The notes: generated by a model from the letters alone, not told the origin. DNA of 64,000 bases from Nocardia abscessus NBRC 100374 (GCF_000308455.1 NZ_BAFP01000071.1:101174-165173); one strand, 5' to 3'; shown: positions 17,560-26,900, counted from the stretch's first letter. Numbers and translations are program-made.

Positions 17560-18417
17560 CTACCCGGAGGGATCCGCCGTCGGGAACCCTTGGGTCCCGG
17601 TCACCCGCAACACCTCCAGCGCCGAAGCTTCCCGGCTCCCGGGCGCCGCCGAGTAGACCACGACGGCTTGGTCGGTGTCCGGGACCAGCAAGGTGTCGCA
17701 GTCCAGCCGCAGGGATCCGAAATCAGGGTGGTCGATCGTCTTGGTCGCATTGCGCCACTGCCCGGATCGTCGCGCGGTCCACAACTGCTCGAATCGTGGA
17801 CTGCGCGAACGGAGTTCGGAGACCAAGCGCAGGAGGCCGGGATCGTCCGGGTAGCGTGCGCGGGCGCTGCGCAGGCCGGCGACCGAGAAGGACGCGGCAT
17901 TTTCGGCTTCGGCGGGCGTCATCGCGACCCGACCCGGCTCGGTGCCGAGGAAACGCTGCCAGATGATGTTGCGCTGGGCGGGCGGCCATGCGGAGAAATC
18001 GCCCAGCAGCGCGGTCGCCATCGGATTCCATGCCAGCACATCGGCTTTCGCCGACAGCACCAGTGCGGGCAGGTCCGCCATCCGGTCCAGCAGACGTAAG
18101 ACGCTCGGCCGCACCACCATATCGATGCGGCCCTGCTGCGGGGGAGCCGCGCCCGCGAACTGGAACAGCAAGGCGCGATCTTCGTCGTTGAGCCGCAGGG
18201 CGCGGGCGAGCGCGGCCAGCACCGAGCTGGACGGACGCGGCCCGCGCCCCTGCTCCAGGCGCACGATGTAATCGACGCTGACCCCGGCCAGCTGGGCGAC
18301 CTCTTCGCGGCGCAGCCCCGGCACCTGTCTGCGCGGGCCCGCGGGCAGGCCGACATCGCCCGGACGCACGCGGTCGCGTGCCTGTTTGAGCAACGCGGCC
18401 AGCTCGGTTCGATCCAC
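17560..18417 (-). CDS. XRE-family regulator with MmyB-like ligand domain
   Basis: This 285-residue protein starts with a helix-turn-helix (LRREEVAQLAGVSVDYIVRL, EQGRG) followed by the MmyB ligand-binding domain (SVLRLLDRM, PALVLSAKADVLAWNPMATA, QRNIIWQRFL, FGSLRLDCDTLLVPDTDQAV). Family members regulate nearby oxidoreductase or antibiotic genes. The GTG at 18417 starts just before the helix-turn-helix, and the upstream open frame is low-complexity. No obvious target gene is adjacent, so the regulon is unclear. Confidence 0.87.
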   Translation of the reverse strand: MDRTELAALLKQARDRVRPGDVGLPAGPRRQVPGLRREEVAQLAGVSVDYIVRLEQGRGPRPSSSVLAALARALRLNDEDRALLFQFAGAAPPQQGRIDMVVRPSVLRLLDRMADLPALVLSAKADVLAWNPMATALLGDFSAWPPAQRNIIWQRFLGTEPGRVAMTPAEAENAASFSVAGLRSARARYPDDPGLLRLVSELRSRSPRFEQLWTARRSGQWRNATKTIDHPDFGSLRLDCDTLLVPDTDQAVVVYSAAPGSREASALEVLRVTGTQGFPTADPSG

Positions 18418-18580
18418 ATCTCGATAATGCCGCAGGCGGTCGTCGCCGGGTCGGTATCGCAGCTCCAGGCACTGATGGACCTGGTACGCCGTCTCCGGAC
18501 GCACCACCTGGCCGGCCGGCGTACCGGCTGACCAGGTTGCTGCGGCGCGAACTGCCGTGGGGCAGCGTGCGTTGCTCGGG

Positions 18581-19027
18581 TCAGCGCTGCTGCCAGTAGG
18601 CGTTGGGGGTGCGGGTGGGCTGCGGCGAGTGGGCGTTGGGCGCACCGGGAGCGGGCTGCTGCTGCCATGGGGCGTTGGGTGCGCCGAAGGCGGGTTGCTG
18701 CTGCCCTTGGGGGCTGGGTGCGCTGAGGGCGGCCTGCTGCCGGTGCGCGTTGGGGCCGCCGGGGGCCGACTGGCCGGGGCCCATGGCTCCGGCGTCGGCC
18801 CGGGCGAGCAGGTCGGGGATCTGGGGTGCGGCGATCGGTGACGATGCGCCGCACCAGGTGCATTCCAGGTAGTGCTTGGTGCTCAGTGGGATGAGCGGGA
18901 TGAAGAAGAGCGTGAACTTGGTGACGAGTTTGCGCAGCGCGTGTGCGGCGGGATTGCCGCAGCGGCCGCAGACCAAAGTGATCATGACGAGCGTGTGGAT
19001 ACGCCTCTGCCAGCCGAATATCAGCAT
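18581..19027 (-). CDS. zinc-ribbon protein with Pro/Gln repeat tail
   Basis: The 148-residue protein has a split CxxC zinc ribbon (CGRCG near residue 19 and CTWCG near 53), separated by a hydrophobic segment (KFTLFFIPLIPL) that could insert into the membrane. The C-terminal half repeats APNAPW/APNAHSPQ/TPNAYW and is rich in Gln and Pro, so it is probably disordered. The ATG at 19027 has GGGGG 6 nt upstream. The first half resembles short zinc-ribbon proteins of actinobacteria. Function is unknown. Confidence 0.72.
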   Translation of the reverse strand: MLIFGWQRRIHTLVMITLVCGRCGNPAAHALRKLVTKFTLFFIPLIPLSTKHYLECTWCGASSPIAAPQIPDLLARADAGAMGPGQSAPGGPNAHRQQAALSAPSPQGQQQPAFGAPNAPWQQQPAPGAPNAHSPQPTRTPNAYWQQR

Positions 19028-19212
19028 GTGAAACCCCCGAAAATAGAGAATCCGATGTCGGTCACAGTAATAGATCGACCAGACAGCGGCTCGAGTTAAC
19101 GGGCCGGTTACTCCAACACCCGACACGTGCGTCTCAAATCCTGTTATTCCACCTGGAGTGAGCTACCCATCGCGTTGCTTTCCGATCGCTGTGGCCGAGC
19201 GATCGGCGTCGG

Positions 19213-19965
19213 TCAGCGGGCGCCGCCGTTGACGTACAGCGTCTGGCCGCTGACGTAGCCGGCCTCGTCGCTGGCGAGGAAGGCGATCACCGCGGCGACC
19301 TCCTCCGGCTGGCCCACCCGGCCCAGCGGGGTACGTTCCGCGGCGGCCTTCTGGTGGTCCTCGGCGTTCATGCCGACGCGGTTCGCCGTGGCGGCGGTCA
19401 TGGCCGTGGCGATGTAACCGGGCGCCACCGCGTTGACGGTGACGCCGTACGGGCCGAGTTCGAGGGCGAGGGTCGCGGTCAATCCCTGGATGCCCGCTTT
19501 GGCGGCCGCGTAATTGGCCTGGCCGCGATTGCCGAGCGCCGACCGGCTCGACAGCGACACGATCCTGCCGTAACGCTGGGCCACCATGAATCTTTGGGCG
19601 ACCTGCGCACAGTGGTAGGCGCCGGTCAGATTCACGGCGAGCACCGCGTTCCAGTCCTGCTCGGACAGGCGGAAGAACAGGTCGTCGCGGGTGATGCCCG
19701 CGTTGTTCACCAAGATCTGCGGGCTGCCCAAATCGGTGGCGACGCGGTCGAACACGGTCTGCACCGATTCGCGCTCGGTGACGTCGCAGACGTAACTGCG
19801 CGCCACGCCGCCCGCCGCCGTGATCTGCGCGGCGGTCTCGTCGGGGGCGTTGCGGTCCAGGACGGCGACGGCCGCGCCCTCGCGGGCCAGGCGCAGCGCG
19901 GTGGCCGCGCCGATACCTTGGGCCGCGCCGGTGACGACGGCGACCCGATCGGTGAAGCGATGCAT
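19213..19965 (-). CDS. short-chain dehydrogenase/reductase, FabG-like
   Basis: The 250-residue Rossmann enzyme has the NAD(P) motif GAAQGIG (13-19), NNAGITRDD, and the catalytic Ser-Tyr-Lys set in SLSSRSALGNRGQANYAAAKAG. The N-terminus and VNGGAR C-terminus are typical of 3-oxoacyl reductases. GGAGG lies 7 nt before the ATG. It follows the acyl-CoA dehydrogenase with a 14-bp gap, so the pair is an operon, probably oxidising and reducing acyl-CoA intermediates in beta-oxidation-like metabolism. Confidence 0.9.
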   Translation of the reverse strand: MHRFTDRVAVVTGAAQGIGAATALRLAREGAAVAVLDRNAPDETAAQITAAGGVARSYVCDVTERESVQTVFDRVATDLGSPQILVNNAGITRDDLFFRLSEQDWNAVLAVNLTGAYHCAQVAQRFMVAQRYGRIVSLSSRSALGNRGQANYAAAKAGIQGLTATLALELGPYGVTVNAVAPGYIATAMTAATANRVGMNAEDHQKAAAERTPLGRVGQPEEVAAVIAFLASDEAGYVSGQTLYVNGGAR

Positions 19966-19979
19966 CGAATATCCTCCGG

Positions 19980-21128
19980 TCAGAACGCGGCGACGCCGGT
20001 GAGGGCGCGGCCGATGAGCAATTTCTGGATCTGGCTCGTCCCCTCGTAGAGGGTCATCACCTTGGCGTCGCGGAGGTACTTGCCGACGGGGAACTCGTCG
20101 ATGTAGCCGTACCCGCCGAACACTTGCACCGCGCGGTCGGCCGCGCGGACCGCGGCCTCGGAAGCGAACAGTTTCGCCTGCGAGGACGCCACGGCGAAGT
20201 CCTCGCCGCGGTCGACGAGATCGGCGACCCGCCACACCAGCAGCCGCGCCGCGTCCACGTCCAGCGCGATGTCGGCGAGCAGTTCCTGGACGAGCTGGTG
20301 TGCCGCGATCGGCTTGCCGAATTGTTCGCGCTGGGTGGCGTAGCCCACCGCGGCGTCGAGGCACGCCTTGGCCAAGCCGACACATCCGGCCGCGACCGAC
20401 ATGCGGCCCTTGGCCAGTGCGGCCATCGCCACGGTGAAGCCTTTGCGCTCGGCGTGTAGCCGGGCGCTGTCGGGTACTCGCACCCCGTCGAGCACGAGCT
20501 CGGCGGTCGCCTGCCCCCGCAACCCCAGCTTGCCGTGGATCTCGCGTGCGGTGAATCCGGGCGAGTCGGTTGGCACCAGGAACGCAGTGATGCCCCGGTG
20601 TCCTTCGCCGCCGGTGCGCGCGAATACCAGCGCCACCTCGGCCCAGGTGCCGTTCGTGATGAACATCTTCGTGCCCGACAGAACCCAGTCCGAGCCGTCG
20701 CGCACGGCGCGGGTGCGCAACTGGGCGGCGTCGGACCCGGTGCCCGGCTCGGTGAGCGCGAAACAGCCGAGCGCCTCACCCGCGACGAGCCGCGTGAGCC
20801 AGGTCTGCTTCTGCTCCTCGGTGCCGAAGTGATGAATCGACTTGGCGACCAAGCCGAGGGAGACCGAGACGATGCCGCGCACGGCCGAATCGCCGCGCCC
20901 CAACTCCTCCAGGACCAGGCAGTAGGTGAGGTGGTCGCCCGCGCTGCCGCCGTACTGCTCGGGGATGGTGAGCCCGAGGAATCCCAGGGCGCCGAGGCGG
21001 CCGACGATCGCCCGGTCCACGCTTTCCTCGCGGTCCCACCGTGCGGCGTGCGGGGTGATTTCCCGGTCGACGAAATCGGCCGCGAGCTGCCGTGCCGCCG
21101 TCTGCTCGTCGGACAGTTCGAGATTCAT
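19980..21128 (-). CDS. acyl-CoA dehydrogenase
   Basis: The 382-residue FAD flavoenzyme introduces a double bond into acyl-CoA. Signatures include CFALTEPGTGSDAA, TKMFITNG and GKLGLRGQATAEL. The C-terminal FGGYGYIDEFPVGKYLRDAKV and YEGTSQIQKLLIGRAL carry the usual catalytic-base region. Length is standard. The ATG at 21128 lacks a ribosome site; TAGCCT lies 7 nt upstream with TTGCGG 18 bp before that, fitting a leaderless transcript. It leads an operon with the SDR. Confidence 0.94.
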   Translation of the reverse strand: MNLELSDEQTAARQLAADFVDREITPHAARWDREESVDRAIVGRLGALGFLGLTIPEQYGGSAGDHLTYCLVLEELGRGDSAVRGIVSVSLGLVAKSIHHFGTEEQKQTWLTRLVAGEALGCFALTEPGTGSDAAQLRTRAVRDGSDWVLSGTKMFITNGTWAEVALVFARTGGEGHRGITAFLVPTDSPGFTAREIHGKLGLRGQATAELVLDGVRVPDSARLHAERKGFTVAMAALAKGRMSVAAGCVGLAKACLDAAVGYATQREQFGKPIAAHQLVQELLADIALDVDAARLLVWRVADLVDRGEDFAVASSQAKLFASEAAVRAADRAVQVFGGYGYIDEFPVGKYLRDAKVMTLYEGTSQIQKLLIGRALTGVAAF

Positions 21129-21135
21129 GGGCAGT

Positions 21136-21170
21136 AGGCTAGCGACGGTTAAACTAGCACCGCAAGTTTA
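21136..21170 (-). promoter_or_regulatory. leaderless promoter with overlapping inverted repeat
   Basis: On the minus strand, -35 TTGCGG (21160-21165) and -10 TAGCCT (21136-21141) are 18 bp apart, and the start ATG falls at the expected transcription start. Inverted arms TAAACT (21150-21155) and AGTTTA (21165-21170) with a 9-bp spacer overlap the -35, suggesting repressor control of the acyl-CoA dehydrogenase operon. Confidence 0.55.
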
Positions 21171-21312
21171 GTTGGGAGGAGTCCTGCGGAGCGACCCAGT
21201 TCCGCTGCTCGATCGAGTGGCGCAAAATCTCCGCCGCGACGGCCGGCGCGGCGAGTTCGACACCGCGTTCTTCTCCGGGTGGTGCGCGCCGCCGAACGGG
21301 CTGACGCCGCGG

Positions 21313-21933
21313 TCAGCCGGTGGTGACCGCCCTGAATTCGGTCGCGAGCCAGGCGGGGAACTCGGTGAGGCTCGTGAGCACCACGTCCGCGCCCGCCGCG
21401 CGCAGTTCCTCGGCCGTGCACGGCCCGGTGCTGACGCCCACCGCGAACACCTCCGCGGCCCGTGCGCCGTTCATGTCGCCGACGTGGTCGCCGACGAACA
21501 GATCCGCACCCTGTTCGCGCAGCGTCGCCGCCTTGCCCGCCGACCAGAGGTCACCCGCGAGATGGTCGACGCGCCAACCGAGTTCGGCGATATGCAGCTG
21601 CGCCAGCGGAGCGTGCTTGCCGGTGACCACGAGCACCCGTCCGTCGTTGGCCTCGACGGCCGCCAGCGCGGCCTGCGCGCCCGGCATCGGGGGAATGGTC
21701 GAGACGAGCGTCGGATAGAGCGCTCGGTAGCGGGTCACCAGGGCCGGAACCAGTTCCTCCGGCGCGCCCGCTTCGACGAGCAGGGTGGCCAGCGGAGGGC
21801 CGAGACGATCGGCGAACGTCGTCCCGCACAGCGGCAGATCGAACTCGGCGCCGAGCAGGTCGATGGCTCGAGCGACACCCGGCCGGGAATCGATCAGCGT
21901 CATGTCGAGGTCGAAGCCCACGGTCCAGGTCAC
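21313..21933 (-). CDS. HAD-superfamily phosphatase, phosphoglycolate-type
   Basis: The 206-residue protein has motif I FDLDMTLIDS (nucleophile Asp near residue 8), motif II in VLVVTGK, and motif III/IV LFVGDHVGDMNGARAAE. A helical cap lies between motifs I and II (GPPLATLLVEAGAP). This arrangement fits Gph/PGMB-like phosphatases acting on small phosphate esters. The GTG at 21933 is preferred with AGGG 8 nt upstream; GTG at 21939 is an alternative. It probably stands alone transcriptionally. Confidence 0.85.
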   Translation of the reverse strand: MTWTVGFDLDMTLIDSRPGVARAIDLLGAEFDLPLCGTTFADRLGPPLATLLVEAGAPEELVPALVTRYRALYPTLVSTIPPMPGAQAALAAVEANDGRVLVVTGKHAPLAQLHIAELGWRVDHLAGDLWSAGKAATLREQGADLFVGDHVGDMNGARAAEVFAVGVSTGPCTAEELRAAGADVVLTSLTEFPAWLATEFRAVTTG

Positions 21934-22123
21934 CCACACGACCCTAATCGCCTGCGCTCCGGTGCGCCGGGTCGGCTGTTGTGATTCACAACTCCGCAGC
22001 AGGAGCATGAGGGCCGATGGACAGCAGGGGGCGGCGGCCGTGATTCACGTGGAACCCGCGCTGCACTCGATGTCGCGAAAGCAGCTGTCGCCCTTCGAAT
22101 TCGGCAGCGAGTGCAATCGTGCG

Positions 22124-23074
22124 TCAGATGCGTCGCGGTGGCGCGGCGCGCTTGGTGTAGCCGCTGATCGGCCCGATCTCCATCCGATCTATCCCGCGCA
22201 GCGCGCCGAGCCGCTCGGTGGTGTAGCGGAACAGGGCGTCCGCGTCATGGCAGACGACGCACGCCAGCAGATTGTGCGGTCCGGTGGTCGCGGCGACGAA
22301 CGCCGCCTCCGGATCGTCGGCCAGCGCGGTCGCGACGGCGAGCAGATGCGCGGGGGCGACGGTCAGCCACAGCAGGCTCTGCACGGTGAACCCGTACAGC
22401 GCGGGATCGATCTCGACGTCGAAACCGAGGACCCGGGCGTCGCGCAGTTCCTCGACCCGCCGCCGCACCGCGGATTCCGACCAGCCGACGGCCCGCGCGA
22501 GCCGCGGATAGGTCGCCCGCCCATCGGCGGCCAACGCGGGAATCAGGCGCTGATCCAGTTCGCTCGGCGCCACCGGTGCGGGTGGGTCCGCAGCGGGCGC
22601 GCGCAGGGCCGTGCTCTGCTCGGTGGACAGCGCCGACATCCGGCCCTGCCAGCGGCGTTGCATGACGTGCCGCAGCACGCGGTGAGCGTCCACGGTCCCC
22701 ACGGCCGGGTGGCGGGCGAGTTCGGGAAGGGGAGCGTCGCCGGGGACGCGGAACAAGCAGACCAGTTCGGCGCCACCGGCGATGATCGTCACCCAGGCGG
22801 TGTCGGCGCGGCCGGCCAGCGCGCGGGCCAACGCGACGGTGGCCTCCGGCCGGACCCGCAGGCGGACCAGCCACTCGGCGTGACCGACGCGTCCGGTATC
22901 GGCGACCCCGGTGACCCGCAGTCCTCCGGTGTCGAGCAGGCGCCGGTAGCGGCGCGCCAGGGTGCGCTCGGAAACGTCCAGCACCGGTGCGAGCCTGCTG
23001 AACGGCGCACGACCATCGAGCTGTAAGGCGTGCAGCAAACTTCGGTCGATGTCGTCCAAGCTGACCGAATCCAC
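22124..23074 (-). CDS. AsnC/Lrp-family regulator with duplicated domains
   Basis: The 316-residue protein contains two AsnC-type halves. The first helix-turn-helix is LDDIDRSLLHALQLDGRAPF and the second is QRLIPALAADGRATYPRLAR, each followed by a RAM-like sensing region. Such double Lrp proteins are common in actinobacteria. The GTG at 23074 gives the typical start MDSVSLDDIDR and may be leaderless (TACCCT 6 nt upstream). The frame is open to a TTG at 23092. It is divergent from the VOC gene with almost no gap, so it probably regulates that gene. Confidence 0.85.
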   Translation of the reverse strand: MDSVSLDDIDRSLLHALQLDGRAPFSRLAPVLDVSERTLARRYRRLLDTGGLRVTGVADTGRVGHAEWLVRLRVRPEATVALARALAGRADTAWVTIIAGGAELVCLFRVPGDAPLPELARHPAVGTVDAHRVLRHVMQRRWQGRMSALSTEQSTALRAPAADPPAPVAPSELDQRLIPALAADGRATYPRLARAVGWSESAVRRRVEELRDARVLGFDVEIDPALYGFTVQSLLWLTVAPAHLLAVATALADDPEAAFVAATTGPHNLLACVVCHDADALFRYTTERLGALRGIDRMEIGPISGYTKRAAPPRRI

Positions 23075-23091
23075 CACGTCAGGGTAGGGCA

Positions 23092-24036
23092 ATGTCGGAA
23101 TCCGGCGGATCCCCCGTGGTGACGGGCGGGCGCGCCGGGGACCGGACGAGCATCGTCGGCGTGCAGAAACCGATCGACGCCATCCACCACACCGGAATCC
23201 TGACTCGTGATCTGGACGGTCTGGAACGCCGCTACCTCGACCTCGGCTTCACCTTGAGTCCCCGCTCCAGGCACCTGCTGAGCGCGCGACCGGGCGAACC
23301 GCCCACACCCGGATGCACGGCCAACCGCTGCGCGCTGTTCGGCGGCTCCTACCTCGAACTGCTCGGCATCGTGGACGAGGCCGCGCCGGACCCGTGGCAC
23401 ACCAAGGCGATGGCCGACGAGTACGAGGGCTTCCGCCTGCTCAACTTCGAAACCGGCGACGCGGAGTCGGCGCGGCGGCAGCTCACGGCGGCGGGCGTGC
23501 GCGCGACCGGCGTGCTCGACCTGGAGCGCGACGTCGAGACCGAGGACGGCATCCGCACGGTGCGCGCGCGGGCCGTGCACGTCGACCCGGGGTCGACACC
23601 GGAGGCGCTGCTGGGCGTCGCGCAGCATCTCACCCGCGAATACGTCCACCAGCCGCGCTATCTGTCGCACCCGAACGGCGCCCGCGCCATCGCCGCCGTG
23701 CTGATCGTGGTGGACGATGACGCGTTCGACGCGACCGTCGAACGCTACGGTCGCATCCTGGCCGTGGCCGCCGTGAGCAAAGGGCCGCTGACCGTGTTGG
23801 AGATGGGCTCGGGACGGCTGGAGCTGGTGCGCGCGTCCCAGGCAGGCGCCGTATTGCCGGGCGAGGCGGCGCCCGCGCCGTCCTACCTGGCCGCCATGAC
23901 CATCGCCGTGCATGATCTGGCCGTCGCGCGCGAGGTCATCGCGAGGGCGGGTGTGCCGGTCCGCGCGACCGACGAGGGCTTCTTCGTCTCCGCGCGTGAC
24001 GCCTACGGTGCAGGGCTGTTCTTCGTGACGGACTGA
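23092..24036 (+). CDS. VOC/glyoxalase-like protein
   Basis: The 314-residue protein starts its fold at IDAIHHTGILTRDLDGLERR, with the metal-type His of a vicinal-oxygen-chelate domain, and has a Glu at GGSYLELLGI. A second, weaker half ends with AVHDLAVAREVIARAG and AYGAGLFFVTD. This matches the glyoxalase-like domain (PF13468 type) rather than classical lactoylglutathione lyase. The first ATG lies at 23092, but a later GTG (VQKPIDAIHH) would remove a low-complexity leader. It is divergent from the AsnC regulator and its substrate is unknown. Confidence 0.75.
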   Translation: MSESGGSPVVTGGRAGDRTSIVGVQKPIDAIHHTGILTRDLDGLERRYLDLGFTLSPRSRHLLSARPGEPPTPGCTANRCALFGGSYLELLGIVDEAAPDPWHTKAMADEYEGFRLLNFETGDAESARRQLTAAGVRATGVLDLERDVETEDGIRTVRARAVHVDPGSTPEALLGVAQHLTREYVHQPRYLSHPNGARAIAAVLIVVDDDAFDATVERYGRILAVAAVSKGPLTVLEMGSGRLELVRASQAGAVLPGEAAPAPSYLAAMTIAVHDLAVAREVIARAGVPVRATDEGFFVSARDAYGAGLFFVTD

Positions 24037-24037
24037 C

Positions 24038-25453
24038 TCAGACAGGCGGCGCGCTGGGGCGGGGTTCGGCGAGGGTGGAGCGCTTGCGGCCGTAACCGAG
24101 GTAGACCGCGATACCCACCAGCACCCACACACCGAACCGCACCCAGGTCAGCGCCTCGAGGGTGGTCGCGAGCAGGACGCAGCCGATCAGCGCGAGGATC
24201 GGAACCAGCGGCACGAGCGGAGTGCGGAACGGGCGTTCGCGCTCGGGTTCCACCCGGCGCAGCACCAGTACGCCCACGCATACCACCGCGAACGCCGACA
24301 GGGCGCCGATGTTGACCAGTTCGACCACGATATCGATCGGCAGGAGCCCCGCGACGATCGCGCCGATCGCCCCGAGCAGCAACGTCAACCGCACCGGAGT
24401 GGAGCGTTTGCCGGTCGCCGCGAGTCGGTAGGGGAGCAGCCGGTCGCGGCACATCGCGAACATCAATCGAACCTGCGCGTACACGATCAGCAGCAGGCCC
24501 TTCGTCAGCGCGACGATCGAGGCGATCACGATGACGTCGCCGATCCATCCGATGCGCACCGCGCCGAACGCGGTCGCGATCGGCGCGCTGTTGTTCAGCG
24601 TCGCGAACGGCACCATGCCGGTGAGTACCACGCTGACCAGCGCGTAGAGCGCGGTGGCGATGAGCACCGTGCCGATGATGGCGAACGGGACGTCGCGGCG
24701 CGGGTTGCGGGCCTCCTCCGCCGAGGCGGCGACCACGTCGAAACCGAGGAAGGCGAAGAACGCGATCGCCGCGCCCCCGACGATGCCCCCGACCCCGAAC
24801 GGGGCGAACGGGATCCAGTTGTCCACCTCGACGTGCGGTGCGCCGACGGCGATCACCAGCACGAGCACGCCGATGGTCAGGCCCACCAGCACTTTGGTGA
24901 TGCGCGCGGTGAAGGTGACCTCCCCGGCCAGCACCGCGACGACGACGGCGACGATCAGCACGGCGGGCAGATTCACCACGCCGCCTTCGGCGGGCCCCGC
25001 GGCGAGTGCGTGTGGAACGGTGAGGCCGAACAGCGAGTCCAGCGCGGACACGGTGGTGCCGGACCAGCCGATCGCCACCGCGGCGCCCGCGATGACGAAT
25101 TCCAGCAGCAGGTTCCAGCCGACCAGGAACGCCGGTCCTTCGCCGAGGGTCGCGTAGGTGTAGGTGTAGGCGCTGCCGGAGACCGGCACCATCGCCGCGA
25201 GTTCGCTGTAGCACAGCGCCACCAGCACGCACACGGCTCCGGCCAGTGCGAACGACAGCACGATGGCGGGCCCGGCCTTTTCCGCGGCGGCGACGCCGGT
25301 GATGACGAAGATCCCCGCGCCGACGATGGTGCCGACGCCCATGGCGGTGAGGTCGAGTCGTCCGAGCCTGCGCGCCAGCGTGGGCCCGCCCGCCTCGGTC
25401 GTGGCGGTGTCGGGCAGGCGGCGGCGCCAGCGCCGGGCTGATGCGGTGGTCAT
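24038..25453 (-). CDS. APC-family amino-acid permease
   Basis: The 471-residue inner-membrane transporter has about 12 hydrophobic segments. The first helix carries GVGTIVGAGIFVITG, the unwound substrate-binding motif of cationic-amino-acid-type permeases. SGSAYTYTYATLGE, FAFLGFDVVAASAEEARNP and VSAFAVVC-like segments follow. It probably imports an amino acid using the proton gradient. The ATG at 25453 has AAGGGAG close upstream. Its 3' end almost touches the VOC gene (convergent, 1-bp gap). Confidence 0.92.
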   Translation of the reverse strand: MTTASARRWRRRLPDTATTEAGGPTLARRLGRLDLTAMGVGTIVGAGIFVITGVAAAEKAGPAIVLSFALAGAVCVLVALCYSELAAMVPVSGSAYTYTYATLGEGPAFLVGWNLLLEFVIAGAAVAIGWSGTTVSALDSLFGLTVPHALAAGPAEGGVVNLPAVLIVAVVVAVLAGEVTFTARITKVLVGLTIGVLVLVIAVGAPHVEVDNWIPFAPFGVGGIVGGAAIAFFAFLGFDVVAASAEEARNPRRDVPFAIIGTVLIATALYALVSVVLTGMVPFATLNNSAPIATAFGAVRIGWIGDVIVIASIVALTKGLLLIVYAQVRLMFAMCRDRLLPYRLAATGKRSTPVRLTLLLGAIGAIVAGLLPIDIVVELVNIGALSAFAVVCVGVLVLRRVEPERERPFRTPLVPLVPILALIGCVLLATTLEALTWVRFGVWVLVGIAVYLGYGRKRSTLAEPRPSAPPV

Positions 25454-25584
25454 GACTCCCTTACGAGAACTGTCCGTCGGTCGCGGCCCGGTATGCCGAA
25501 CCGATGGACCATTCTCGCCGCGTAGCCGCGGCTGGGAATAACTGGGGTGTTGCGGGCGGTACGCCAGCACCGTCCGCGGGTCGC

Positions 25585-26730
25585 TCAGCTGCTGGCGGAC
25601 GTGGCGAAGGGCGTGGCGGCGGCGACGCGGGCCGCACGGTGGGGATGCCGCCACAGGCCCTTGCGCTCGAGGATCGGCAGCACGCCTTCGCCGAACCAGT
25701 ACGCCTCTTCCAGATGGGGGTAGCCGGAGAGGATGAAGTGCTCGATGCCCAGGTCAGCGTATTCGGCCAGGCGATCGGCGACTTCGGCGTGCGAGCCGAC
25801 CAGCGCGGTGCCCGCGCCACCGCGGACCAGGCCGACGCCCGCCCAGAGGTTGGGCGCGATCTCCAGCCGCTCGGTGCTGCCGCCGTGCAGTTCCGCCATC
25901 CGTCGCTGGCCTTCGGATTCACTGCGCGCCAGACTGGCGTGAACCCGCTCGATGTCGGCGGGATCGATGCCGGCCAGCAGACGATCGGCCTCGGCCCACG
26001 CCTGCTCGGAGGTGTCCCGGCTGATCACGTGGATGCGCAGGCCATAGTCGAGCACGCGCCCGTGGTCGACCGCCAGGCGGCGGACCCACTCCAGTTTCCT
26101 GCGCACCGCGGGCAGCGGTTCGCCCCAGGTCAGGTAGGTGTCGCTGTAGCGGGCCGCGATCGGGCCGGCCGGTTCGGAGGAACCGCCGAAGAACACCGGC
26201 GGCACCGGATCCGGACGGTTGCTCAGCAGTGCCTGCTGTACCCGGATGTGCTCGCCCTCGAAGGTCACCGGCTCGGTGGAGGTCCACAGTTCTCGCACCA
26301 CGTGCAGGAATTCGCCGGTGCGGGCGTAGCGCTGGGTCTTGTCCAGGAAGTCGCCGTAGGCCTGCTGCTCGTGTGGCTCGCCGCCGGTCACCACGTTGAG
26401 CAGCAACCTGCCCCGGGAATGGCGCTGGAAGGTCGCCGCCATCTGCGCCGCGAGCGTCGGGCTGACCAGCCCGGGGCGGAAGGCCACCAGGAACTTCAGC
26501 GTCTCGGTGGTCGCGACCATCATCGCGGTGGTCAGCCAGGCGTCCTCGCACCACGCGCCGGTGGGGGTGAGCACGGCCTCGAAGCCGTTGTCCTCGGCCG
26601 CGGCGCCGATCTGGTTCAGATACCGCAGGCTGGCCGGGCGGTCGCCGGACATGAACGTGCCGTGCCCGCCCGCGACCAGCCCGCGGGAATCGCCGTAGGT
26701 GGGGAGGAACCAGTGGAACGACAGACTCAT
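25585..26730 (-). CDS. ssuD: FMNH2-dependent alkanesulfonate monooxygenase
   Basis: The 381-residue luciferase-fold enzyme releases sulfite from alkanesulfonates under sulfur limitation. Signatures are FHWFLPTYGDSR at the N-terminus, FLVAFRPGLVSPTLAAQMAAT, LLLNVVTGGEPHEQQAYGDF and ILSGYPHLEEAYWFGEGVLP, all typical of SsuD. AAGGGAG lies about 11 nt before the ATG. The reductase SsuE and the transporter genes are not adjacent. A 57-residue upstream frame overlaps its start by 4 bp. Confidence 0.92.
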   Translation of the reverse strand: MSLSFHWFLPTYGDSRGLVAGGHGTFMSGDRPASLRYLNQIGAAAEDNGFEAVLTPTGAWCEDAWLTTAMMVATTETLKFLVAFRPGLVSPTLAAQMAATFQRHSRGRLLLNVVTGGEPHEQQAYGDFLDKTQRYARTGEFLHVVRELWTSTEPVTFEGEHIRVQQALLSNRPDPVPPVFFGGSSEPAGPIAARYSDTYLTWGEPLPAVRRKLEWVRRLAVDHGRVLDYGLRIHVISRDTSEQAWAEADRLLAGIDPADIERVHASLARSESEGQRRMAELHGGSTERLEIAPNLWAGVGLVRGGAGTALVGSHAEVADRLAEYADLGIEHFILSGYPHLEEAYWFGEGVLPILERKGLWRHPHRAARVAAATPFATSASS

Positions 26731-26900
26731 GCGGAGTCAACTCCCTTCCGGAGACCGCGGCCGGGCCACCGTGGTGACCGCCGCGCACGCGAAGCGACCC
26801 GAACCGGCTCCCGGTCCGCAGCGATGACGGACACGCGACACCTCGGGGTAGCGGGACAGATGGAGGCGGTGCGCCTCGTGAGCGCGCCGCAGTGATCCAT
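26727..26900 (-). CDS. possible cysteine-containing leader ORF of ssuD
   Basis: A 57-residue frame from ATG 26900 begins MDHCGALTRRTASICP and has three Cys in its first third. Its TGA overlaps the ssuD ATG (ATGA). Actinobacterial sulfur genes often have short cysteine-rich leader ORFs of the form TRR...C...CR; the fit here is partial and the ORF is longer than usual. No strong ribosome site is seen. Confidence 0.25.
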   Translation of the reverse strand: MDHCGALTRRTASICPATPRCRVSVIAADREPVRVASRARRSPRWPGRGLRKGVDSA

